64,000 nucleotides of DNA from Enterovirga aerilata (GTDB lineage Bacteria > Pseudomonadota > Alphaproteobacteria > Rhizobiales > Beijerinckiaceae), in NCBI RefSeq assembly GCF_013044135.1, contig NZ_JABEPP010000001.1, forward strand, positions 930,001 to 994,000, in the 5' to 3' direction. The notes under the pieces are model-generated. The model ran no database searches, was not told the origin of the DNA, and worked only from the letters and a program-made list of their open reading frames with translations. The translations under genes and the position numbers were made by a program. Numbering within the stretch: position 1 is the first letter of the stretch; every line of letters begins with the position of its first letter. Shown in pieces: positions 58,152 through 64,000 of this stretch.

Positions 58152-59926
58152 ACTCGCCCGCCAGGATCGCCGGCCTTGCCGTCCTCGTCGCGGCGATCGC
58201 GCTCCCCTTCCTGCCGGGCGTGCCGCCCTACTGGATCACCATCGCGAGCTATATCGCGATGTCCGCCATCGTGGCGCTCGGCATCGTGGTCCTGACCGGC
58301 GTGGCGGGCGTCGTCTCCTTCGGCCAGGCGATGTTCGTCGGATTCGGCGCCTATACGACCGCGATCCTGACGACCCGCTACGGCTGGAACGCGCTGGCGA
58401 CCCTGCCCGTCGCGATCCTGATCGCGGGGGCGCTGGCATGGGGGATCGGGGCGATCACGCTCCGGCTCAAGGGCCACTACCTGCCGGTCGCGACGATCGC
58501 CTGGAACATCAGCTTCTTCTACCTGGCCGGCTCGCTCGATTTCTTCAGGCGCTTCGACGGAATCTCGGGAATCCCGCCTATCTCCCTGGCAGGTTTCGAC
58601 TTGTCGGATGGGTCGAGATTCTACTTCCTGGCGCTTGGGCTCCTGGTCGCCGCCTACGTCCTGACCCGCAACCTGCTGGATTCACGGGTCGGACGCTCCA
58701 TCCGGGCGCTGCGCGGCGGGGCGCTCGCGGCGGAATCCTTCGGGGTCGATACGGGCCGCGCCCGCATCCTGGCCTTCGTCTACGCGGGCGTGCTGGCGGC
58801 GGTGTCGGGCTGGCTCTACGCGCATTTCCAGCGGGCCATCAACCCGACGCCCTTCAACATCACGGTCTCGATCGACTACCTGCTGATGGCGGTGGCCGGC
58901 GGCGTCGGCCATCTCGGCGGCGCCATCCTCGGCGCCGGCCTGGTCACGGTCGTGCGCGACAAGCTGCAGGACATCCTGCCGGCCCTGATCGGGACTCAGG
59001 GGAACTTCGAGACGATCGTCTTCGGCGTCGTGCTGATCCTCATCCTGCAATTCGCCCCCGAGGGGCTGTGGCCGCATGTGCGTCGGCTGTTCGGCGAGAC
59101 GCGGCGCAGGCCCCCGACGGTCCTCGAGGCGGGATCGGCCGGCACGCACCGGGCGATGCCGCCGAAGGGAGAGGACGTCCTTCGCGTCTCGAAGCTGCGC
59201 AAGACCTTCGGCGGGCTCGTCGCGGTGAACGACGTCTCCTTCTCGGTCGGGGCGGGCGAGATCGTCGGGCTCATCGGCCCGAACGGCGCGGGCAAGTCCA
59301 CGAGCTTCAACCTGATCACGGGCGTGCTCGCGGCAAGCGCCGGCGAGGTCAGGGTGAGAGGCGAGGACATCACCGGCTGGCCGGCGCGCCGCATCGCCCG
59401 GCTCGGCGTCGCCCGCACCTTCCAGCACGTCAAGCTCGTGCACGGCATGAGCGTGATCGACAACGTGGCGCTCGGCCGCCACCTCCTGGGCCGCGCCAGC
59501 GCGGTCCGGGGTGCGCTCCGGCTCGACCGGGAGGAGGAGGCGGCGATCTTCGCCGAGGCCCACCGCCAGCTCGCCCGGGTGGGGCTCGCCGAGCACGCGG
59601 ACGCGATCGCGAGCGAGCTCGCGCTCGGCCAGCAGCGGCTCGTGGAGATCGCCCGCGCCCTGTGCCTCGACCCCGTGCTCCTCCTGCTCGACGAGCCGGC
59701 GGCGGGCCTGCGCCACAACGAGAAGGTCGCGCTCGCCGATCTCCTGCGCAAGGTGCGCGACAGCGGGGTCTCCATCCTGCTCGTCGAGCACGACATGGAT
59801 TTCGTCATGGGGCTGACGGACCGGCTCGTCGTGATGAATTTCGGCGCGGAGCTCGCCCAGGGCCGCCCGGCCGAGATCCAGAGGAACCCGGCGGTGCTCG
59901 AAGCCTATCTCGGGAGCGCGGCATGA
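58148..59926 (+). CDS. Fused LivM permease / LivG ATPase of a branched-chain amino acid type ABC importer
   Basis: A 592-residue fusion. Residues 1-320 are a LivM permease ([47 protein letters not shown]). Residues 345-592 are a LivG ATPase with Walker [10 protein letters not shown], signature [15 protein letters not shown], Walker [12 protein letters not shown] and H-loop HDMDF. Such fusions are common in Hyphomicrobiales. It is coupled by 4-bp overlaps to livH upstream and livF downstream. Confidence 0.94.
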   Translation: MNSPARIAGLAVLVAAIALPFLPGVPPYWITIASYIAMSAIVALGIVVLTGVAGVVSFGQAMFVGFGAYTTAILTTRYGWNALATLPVAILIAGALAWGIGAITLRLKGHYLPVATIAWNISFFYLAGSLDFFRRFDGISGIPPISLAGFDLSDGSRFYFLALGLLVAAYVLTRNLLDSRVGRSIRALRGGALAAESFGVDTGRARILAFVYAGVLAAVSGWLYAHFQRAINPTPFNITVSIDYLLMAVAGGVGHLGGAILGAGLVTVVRDKLQDILPALIGTQGNFETIVFGVVLILILQFAPEGLWPHVRRLFGETRRRPPTVLEAGSAGTHRAMPPKGEDVLRVSKLRKTFGGLVAVNDVSFSVGAGEIVGLIGPNGAGKSTSFNLITGVLAASAGEVRVRGEDITGWPARRIARLGVARTFQHVKLVHGMSVIDNVALGRHLLGRASAVRGALRLDREEEAAIFAEAHRQLARVGLAEHADAIASELALGQQRLVEIARALCLDPVLLLLDEPAAGLRHNEKVALADLLRKVRDSGVSILLVEHDMDFVMGLTDRLVVMNFGAELAQGRPAEIQRNPAVLEAYLGSAA

Positions 59927-60651
59927 GCGTGCCGCTCCTCTCCGTCGAGAGACTCTGCGTCGCCTATGGCCGCGTGGAAGCGGTGCGGGACGTCTCGCTC
60001 GCGGTGCCGCAGGGCTCCATCGTCGCGATTCTCGGCCCGAACGGGGCAGGCAAGACCTCGCTTCTCGGCGCCATCATGGGCGTGCTGCGCTCGCGCGGCC
60101 GGGCGGCCTTCGACGGGCAGCCGCTGGAGGGCCGCCGCGTCGAGCAGCGGGTCGCGGACGGCATGAGCCTCGTGCCCGAGAAGCGCGAGCTCTTCGTCAC
60201 GATGAGCGTGGAGGACAATCTCAGGCTCGGCGGTTTCCGCCGCCGGGGCTCGGCCGAGTTCGGACGGACGCTCGAGGAGATGTGGCGGCTCTTCCCCCGC
60301 TTGCAGGAGCGCCGGGCCCAACTCGCCGGCACCCTCTCGGGCGGCGAGCGGCAGATGCTCGCCATGGCGCGGGCGCTGATGAGCCGCCCGCGGCTTCTCA
60401 TGCTCGACGAGCCGAGCCTCGGCCTCGCACCCCTGATCGTGAAGGACATCTTCCGCACCGTCGCGGAGCTGCGGCGGACCGGGGTTTCGATCCTGCTCGT
60501 CGAGCAGAACGCCCGCGCGGCGCTGGAACTCGCCGATTACGGCTATGTCCTGGAGAACGGCTGCGTCGTCCTGGAGGGACCCGCCTCCGAGCTCCGGCAG
60601 GACGAGCGCGTGATCGCGGCCTATCTCGGCATCAAGGCGGTGGCGAGCTGA
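59923..60651 (+). CDS. livF: Branched-chain amino acid type ABC ATPase LivF
   Basis: A 242-residue ATPase with Walker A GPNGAGKTS, the LivF-typical PEKRELFVTMSVEDNLRLG, signature LSGGERQMLAMARAL, Walker B LLMLDEPSLGL, and the H-loop-region VEQNARAAL. The ATG at 59923 overlaps the stop of the fused gene (ATGA). No periplasmic binding protein for this transporter lies in the window. Confidence 0.95.
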   Translation: MSVPLLSVERLCVAYGRVEAVRDVSLAVPQGSIVAILGPNGAGKTSLLGAIMGVLRSRGRAAFDGQPLEGRRVEQRVADGMSLVPEKRELFVTMSVEDNLRLGGFRRRGSAEFGRTLEEMWRLFPRLQERRAQLAGTLSGGERQMLAMARALMSRPRLLMLDEPSLGLAPLIVKDIFRTVAELRRTGVSILLVEQNARAALELADYGYVLENGCVVLEGPASELRQDERVIAAYLGIKAVAS

Positions 60652-60757
60652 ATAGCCCCCGCGCCATCGTCCCGGGCGCCCTCGAGTGGCTGGCGGGCGG
60701 CGGTTCAGGTAACGGGTGGCCGGCACAAGCCCGGCCGCGACACCACACCCAACTTCC

Positions 60758-61261
60758 ATGACCGACCTCGCCGTTCAGATCAGGCACGAGCTTCCCGGCG
60801 ATGCCGATGCCATCCTCCACCTGCACGAGCGCGCCTTCGGGCCGGGCCGTTTCGCCCGCACCGCCTTCCGGCTCCGGGAGGGTGTGCCGGTGCGGCTCGA
60901 CCTCTCCTTCGCGGCTCTGGTCGGCACGCTGCTCGTCGGCTCCGTCCGCATGTCGCCGATCCTCGCGGGGCGGGAGCAGGCCCTGGCGCTCGGCCCGCTC
61001 GCGGTCGAGCCGGCCTTCGAGGGGAGGGGGATCGGGGCGGCGCTGATGGAACGCGCGCTCCAGGCCGCCAGGGAGGCCGGACACGGCCTCGTGCTCCTGG
61101 TTGGAGATCAGCCCTACTATGCGCGTTTCGGCTTCGAGCCGGTGCCGAAGGGCAGGCTCGAAATGCCCGGGCCCGTCGACCCGGCGCGTCTCCTGGCCGC
61201 CGAACTCGTCCCCGGAGCGCTCGACCGGGCCTCCGGCCGCGTTCTCGCCATGCGGGCGTGA
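60758..61261 (+). CDS. GNAT family N-acetyltransferase (YhbS-like)
   Basis: A 167-residue acetyltransferase. The acetyl-CoA loop is in LGPLAVEPAFEGRGIGAALMERALQAARE, followed by LLVGDQPYYARFGFEPVPKG, typical of the YhbS group. Substrate is unknown. The ATG at 60758 lies just after a degenerate family B palindrome (about 60712-60735). Confidence 0.87.
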   Translation: MTDLAVQIRHELPGDADAILHLHERAFGPGRFARTAFRLREGVPVRLDLSFAALVGTLLVGSVRMSPILAGREQALALGPLAVEPAFEGRGIGAALMERALQAAREAGHGLVLLVGDQPYYARFGFEPVPKGRLEMPGPVDPARLLAAELVPGALDRASGRVLAMRA

Positions 61262-61271
61262 GCGGTCTCCC

Positions 61272-61403
61272 CTACCCGTGCGACAGGAGGTAGGCCACGA
61301 TCGCGATCGGACCGAGGACGCCGAGCACGAAGGGGATGATGAGCCGGGTCACGTCGGGTCCGATCGGCGTCTTGAAGGTGCCTTGCCATAGAGCCCGACC
61401 CAC
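61272..61403 (-). CDS. Candidate 43-residue membrane peptide
   Basis: From a GTG at 61401-61403 the frame encodes MGRALWQGTFKTPIGPDVTR, followed by a single hydrophobic helix IIPFVLGVLGPIAIVAYLLSHG. The composition is convincingly protein-like, but the ribosome site is weak and the true start could differ. No family is assigned. Confidence 0.4.
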   Translation of the reverse strand: MGRALWQGTFKTPIGPDVTRLIIPFVLGVLGPIAIVAYLLSHG

Positions 61404-61530
61404 CGTGTAGATGCAAGCCGCCTGCCTGGGTGGCGGCGGAGATCGATAGGTCCGCTGCGCTCAGGCGGGAAGTCGCGCGCGACCGAACCTCCCCGCCGCT
61501 CGGCCGTTCTCCCCTGCAAGGAGGATGCAC

Positions 61531-61752
61531 ATGCCCGGACCGAAGACCCACGAACATCAGATCCGCCAGTTCGAGGCGGGGCTCGAATCGCAGGACTGGC
61601 GGGAGGGTGCCCCGATGCCGCCGCCCCAGCGCGACTCGGGCTCGATCGACCATCCGGTGGCGCAGGAGAGCAGCCACAACAAGCACAACCACCCGGGACA
61701 GGAGGGCCACAAGCCCCAGAAGCACACGCCCGCACAGGAGAAGCAGATCTGA
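61531..61752 (+). CDS. Small hydrophilic His/Gln-rich protein
   Basis: A 73-residue protein, MPGPKTHEHQIRQFEAGLES, with a tail rich in His, Lys and Gln (SSHNKHNHPGQEGHKPQKHT). AAGGAGG lies seven bases before the ATG at 61531, a better spacing than for the ATG at 61525. No domain is recognised; disorder and metal binding are possible but unproven. Confidence 0.7.
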   Translation: MPGPKTHEHQIRQFEAGLESQDWREGAPMPPPQRDSGSIDHPVAQESSHNKHNHPGQEGHKPQKHTPAQEKQI

Positions 61753-61772
61753 GATCTGCCCGGCGGGGTTTC

Positions 61773-62222
61773 TCAGGCGGCCTTCGACTCCGCTCCGCCC
61801 CGTGAGGCGACGGTCTCCTGCAAGCGGCCGATGAGGGCGGCGAGCCCGGGCTCCTGGACCGCCGCTGCGGCCTCTGCCGGTTCGAACCAGCGCGTCTCCC
61901 GCTGCTCGTATTCGGGCCAGCGCCGGCGCTGCCCGCTGACCTTGAGCGGGAAGACGTCCACCTGGCATTCGACCAGAGCCCCGTCCTTCAGCTTCTTTTC
62001 GTAACGGTAGGAGCCGATGGCGCGGTGCTGGATCTTTCCCTTCAGCCCCGCCTCCTCGAACGCCTCGCGCTCGGCCGTGCGGTGCGGTGCCTTGCCCTTC
62101 ATCGGCCAGCCCTTCGGGATGACCCAGCGCCTCGTCTCGCGGGAGGTTGCGAGCAGGATTTCGAGGCCGCTCTCGGCGAACCGGAAGGGGAGGGCTCCGT
62201 ATTGCGTGCGCGGCTTGGGCAA
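61773..62222 (-). CDS. Nudix hydrolase
   Basis: A 149-residue pyrophosphohydrolase. The Nudix helix REAFEEAGL is intact, but the upstream conserved glutamate is Lys (PKGWPMKGKAPHRTAEREAFEEAGL), a variant seen in alphaproteobacterial members. Substrate may be a nucleoside or inositol polyphosphate. It is convergent with the small protein at 61531. Confidence 0.88.
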   Translation of the reverse strand: MPKPRTQYGALPFRFAESGLEILLATSRETRRWVIPKGWPMKGKAPHRTAEREAFEEAGLKGKIQHRAIGSYRYEKKLKDGALVECQVDVFPLKVSGQRRRWPEYEQRETRWFEPAEAAAAVQEPGLAALIGRLQETVASRGGAESKAA

Positions 62223-62444
62223 GGCTCTCTCGGTTGGGACGGCCCGGCATCACGAGTCCCACCGGGCGGACGGTCTCGCGAATCTCAATCATAACGCGAA
62301 CCGGCCGAGAAGGATGCGGTCAACTCGGTACGATAACGACAGGCCGTCGGGGGTTGTCCGCCGTCACGTACCCCGGAAGAAGTTGCGGCATCCGCTTCTT
62401 TCCTCTAGCCCGCGGCGGGACGAGCAGATGGGTGCCGGGAGGGC

Positions 62445-62810
62445 GTGATCGAGAACGAGCTTCTCGAATTTGTCCGATTCTCGATCAGGTCGGTCTGGAA
62501 TGTCGAACTCCTGCTCCATCTGCGGCGAACAGCAGGGCGGACCTGGGAGGCGGAGGAGCTCGTGCGCGAGCTCCGCGCAAGCGCCTCCGTCGTGAAGGAC
62601 GGGCTGGAGGCGCTGCAGAAGGCCGGGCTCGTCGCCGCCGACGGCAACGGCGGCTGGCGCTACGCGCCGGCATCGGCCACCTTCGACCGCCTTACCGAGG
62701 AACTGGAAGCGCTCTATCGCGAGCGGCCGACCGCCGTCACGCAGGCACTCTTCGCCCGCACCGACAAGCTGCGGTCCTTCGCCGACGCATTCAGGCTCAG
62801 GAAGGACTGA
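62445..62810 (+). CDS. Small protein with predicted winged-helix-like fold
   Basis: A 121-residue soluble protein. The pattern VWNVELLLHLRRTAGRTWEAEELVRELRASASVVKDGLEALQKAGLV at 17-63 looks like a winged helix-turn-helix, followed by a helical tail. The GTG at 62445 follows GGGAGG. It precedes two small membrane proteins and a sensor kinase with very short gaps, suggesting one operon. Confidence 0.7.
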   Translation: MIENELLEFVRFSIRSVWNVELLLHLRRTAGRTWEAEELVRELRASASVVKDGLEALQKAGLVAADGNGGWRYAPASATFDRLTEELEALYRERPTAVTQALFARTDKLRSFADAFRLRKD

Positions 62811-62812
62811 CG

Positions 62813-63085
62813 ATGTCGGGCGCGAAGGCCGCGATCTACATTCTCTGCCTCCTGGCGAGCGCGGGCTGCGCGGCGCTCCTCGTCCGCAGCTATCGCCAGA
62901 CCGGCACGCGCCTGCTCCTGTGGGCTGCGGGCTGCTTCATCCTGCTAGCCCTCAACAACCTGCTGGTCGTGCTCGACCTCCTCGTCATCCACAGCGTGGA
63001 CCTGCTCGCGTATCGGCGGCTCACCTCGATCGCGGCCGTTTGCGTGCTGATCTTCGGCTTCATCTGGGAAACGGACGAGAGCTGA
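62813..63085 (+). CDS. DUF5985-like small membrane protein, copy 1
   Basis: A 90-residue protein with three hydrophobic helices (AAIYILCLLASAGCAALLV; LLLWAAGCFILLALNNLLVVLDLLV; LTSIAAVCVLIFGFIW). It resembles the DUF5985 family, which usually occurs as tandem copies. It starts 3 bp after the previous stop codon and ends 1 bp before the next gene. Confidence 0.75.
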   Translation: MSGAKAAIYILCLLASAGCAALLVRSYRQTGTRLLLWAAGCFILLALNNLLVVLDLLVIHSVDLLAYRRLTSIAAVCVLIFGFIWETDES

Positions 63086-63086
63086 C

Positions 63087-63344
63087 ATGCTGGATTTCAG
63101 CTTCGGGGCCGTGGCGATGGGCCATCTGGTGGCCTGCGTCTTCTTCCTGAAGTTCTGGTCGCGCACGCGGGACGAGCTCTTCGCGGTCTTCGCGGCGGCG
63201 TTCGCGCTGTTCGCGCTGGAGCAGGTGCTTATCGCCTGGGCCGGCCTGCCGAAGGAGGAGCAGACGTGGTTCTATCTGCTGCGCCTCCTCGCCTTCCTCC
63301 TCATCATCGCGGCGGTCCTGCGCAAGAACCGGCGCTGGAGCTGA
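63087..63344 (+). CDS. DUF5985-like small membrane protein, copy 2
   Basis: An 85-residue protein with three hydrophobic helices and the family-like FGAVAMGHLVACVFFLKFWSRTRDELFAVFAAAFALFALEQVL, ending in a basic tail, LRKNRRWS. It is the second of the pair; a heterodimer with copy 1 is plausible. It is followed 107 bp later by a HAMP-repeat sensor. Confidence 0.8.
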   Translation: MLDFSFGAVAMGHLVACVFFLKFWSRTRDELFAVFAAAFALFALEQVLIAWAGLPKEEQTWFYLLRLLAFLLIIAAVLRKNRRWS

Positions 63345-63451
63345 CGTTCCGCCCGCGGCATCGAGGGCCCTCATCCGGCTCGTGCCCAGGTTGCGGAAGC
63401 CGGGTATAGATCGAGCGCCGGCCCCCGAGGCGACCGGCCCGGAGAGGGAAC

Positions 63452-64000
63452 ATGGATCAGCCGTCCGAACGCGCCGCCAACGGCGCGCTCCTGTCTGATG
63501 TCGCAGCGACGAGCCCTGTTCCCGGCGACGGGCAGGGCGCGGTATTGGCGAAGGGCGACGGCGGCCATCTCGACGGCAACGCGCATGCGATCGAGCTGCT
63601 CGAGGCGCTGCAGGCCATGCGGCTCGGCGATTTCTCCGTGCGCCTGCCCACGCATCATACCGGTCTCGCCGGTAAGATCGCGGATGCCTTCAACGATATC
63701 GTCGCCGCCAACGAGCGGATGGCCAAGGAGCTCGAGCATGTCGGCCAGGTCGTCGGCCGCGACGGCAAGACACGGACCCGCGTCCGGTTCGGCACCGCGA
63801 ACGGCGCCTGGGCCGACATGGAGGAATCGGTCAACACCCTGATCGACGACCTGCTCTGGCCGACGACCGCCGTCACCCGCACCATCACGGCGGTGGCCAA
63901 GGGCGACCTTCTTCAGACGGTGCCGCTCGACGTCGACGGCCGCCCGCTCAAGGGCGAGTTCCTCCGCTCGGCCACGATCGTCAACACGATGATCAAGCAG
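63452..64000 (+). CDS. HAMP-repeat sensor (probable hybrid histidine kinase), N-terminal part
   Basis: The frame is open from the ATG at 63452 (after GGAGAGGG) to the window end, 183 codons. Visible are two HAMP-like repeats: ALQAMRLGDFSVRLP...IADAFNDIVAANERMAKEL, and DDLLWPTTAVTRTITAVAKGDLLQTVPL...IVNTMIKQ. This tandem-HAMP start is typical of very large soluble hybrid kinases with several more HAMP domains, a histidine kinase and receivers. Output domains are not visible, so the kinase part is inferred. Confidence 0.8.
   Translation, partial: MDQPSERAANGALLSDVAATSPVPGDGQGAVLAKGDGGHLDGNAHAIELLEALQAMRLGDFSVRLPTHHTGLAGKIADAFNDIVAANERMAKELEHVGQVVGRDGKTRTRVRFGTANGAWADMEESVNTLIDDLLWPTTAVTRTITAVAKGDLLQTVPLDVDGRPLKGEFLRSATIVNTMIKQ

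Noticed and set aside
57114-60651. Definite leucine/isoleucine/valine importer
   Set aside because: No binding protein is present and the neighbours are phenylacetate genes; substrate left open.

Overview
The window looks like chromosomal DNA of a high-GC alphaproteobacterium, most likely of the order Hyphomicrobiales (Rhizobiales). The evidence is the FixL heme-PAS and FixLJ-response regulator-FixK order, the rpsT-dnaA arrangement, the class I lysyl-tRNA synthetase, the paa and pca genes, and interspersed palindromic repeats of the kind common in this group. Genus cannot be settled from sequence reading alone. No rRNA, tRNA, CRISPR array, prophage or insertion-sequence transposase was seen.

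Layout. 1-13990: a replication and housekeeping block with dnaN (cut by the window edge), asd, leuB, dnaA, rpsT and lysS on the minus strand. A CPA2 antiporter, an Ldh-type dehydrogenase, an FAH-family hydrolase and a YdcZ-type transporter are interleaved on plus. dnaA and dnaN, often neighbours, lie about 9 kb apart here. The 1.8-kb gap between asd and the antiporter holds a seven-copy array of 116-123-bp inverted-repeat elements. 14149-22278: a glycosyltransferase, WrbA, a LysR regulator and a tripartite tricarboxylate transporter (two binding proteins plus TctB and TctA). 22358-25871: the oxygen-responsive fixL-fixJ-response regulator-fixK cascade, with a perfect FixK box before the single-domain regulator. 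25998-28908: prfC, a strange small transcription unit with a 14-nt anti-16S Shine-Dalgarno, and a YghU-type thiol transferase.

29104-40313: peptide and aromatic metabolism, with an M42 peptidase, gamma-glutamyltranspeptidase, a DUF1028 protein, a peptide ABC binding protein and two permeases (no ATPase), an exported nicotinamidase, pcaB and a fused pcaDC. 40310-47186: a complete translationally coupled actABCDEF operon for alternative complex III, a quinol oxidoreductase that replaces cytochrome bc1.

47339-56434: phenylacetate catabolism. paaG and paaI are on plus; paaX-paaA-orf-paaB-C-D-E-K are on minus. Repeat elements sit in or at the paaB/C, paaD, paaD/E and paaE/K junctions, and one is read in frame inside paaD. 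57114-60651: a Liv-type ABC importer (LivH, LivM-LivG fusion, LivF) without its binding protein. 60758-64000: a GNAT enzyme, small proteins, a Nudix hydrolase, and a cassette of a small helical protein, two DUF5985-like membrane proteins and a HAMP-repeat sensor that runs off the end.

Together the genes suggest an aerobic to microaerobic heterotroph that degrades phenylacetate and beta-ketoadipate-pathway aromatics, takes up organic acids and peptides, senses oxygen through FixLJ, and has a bc1-independent respiratory branch.
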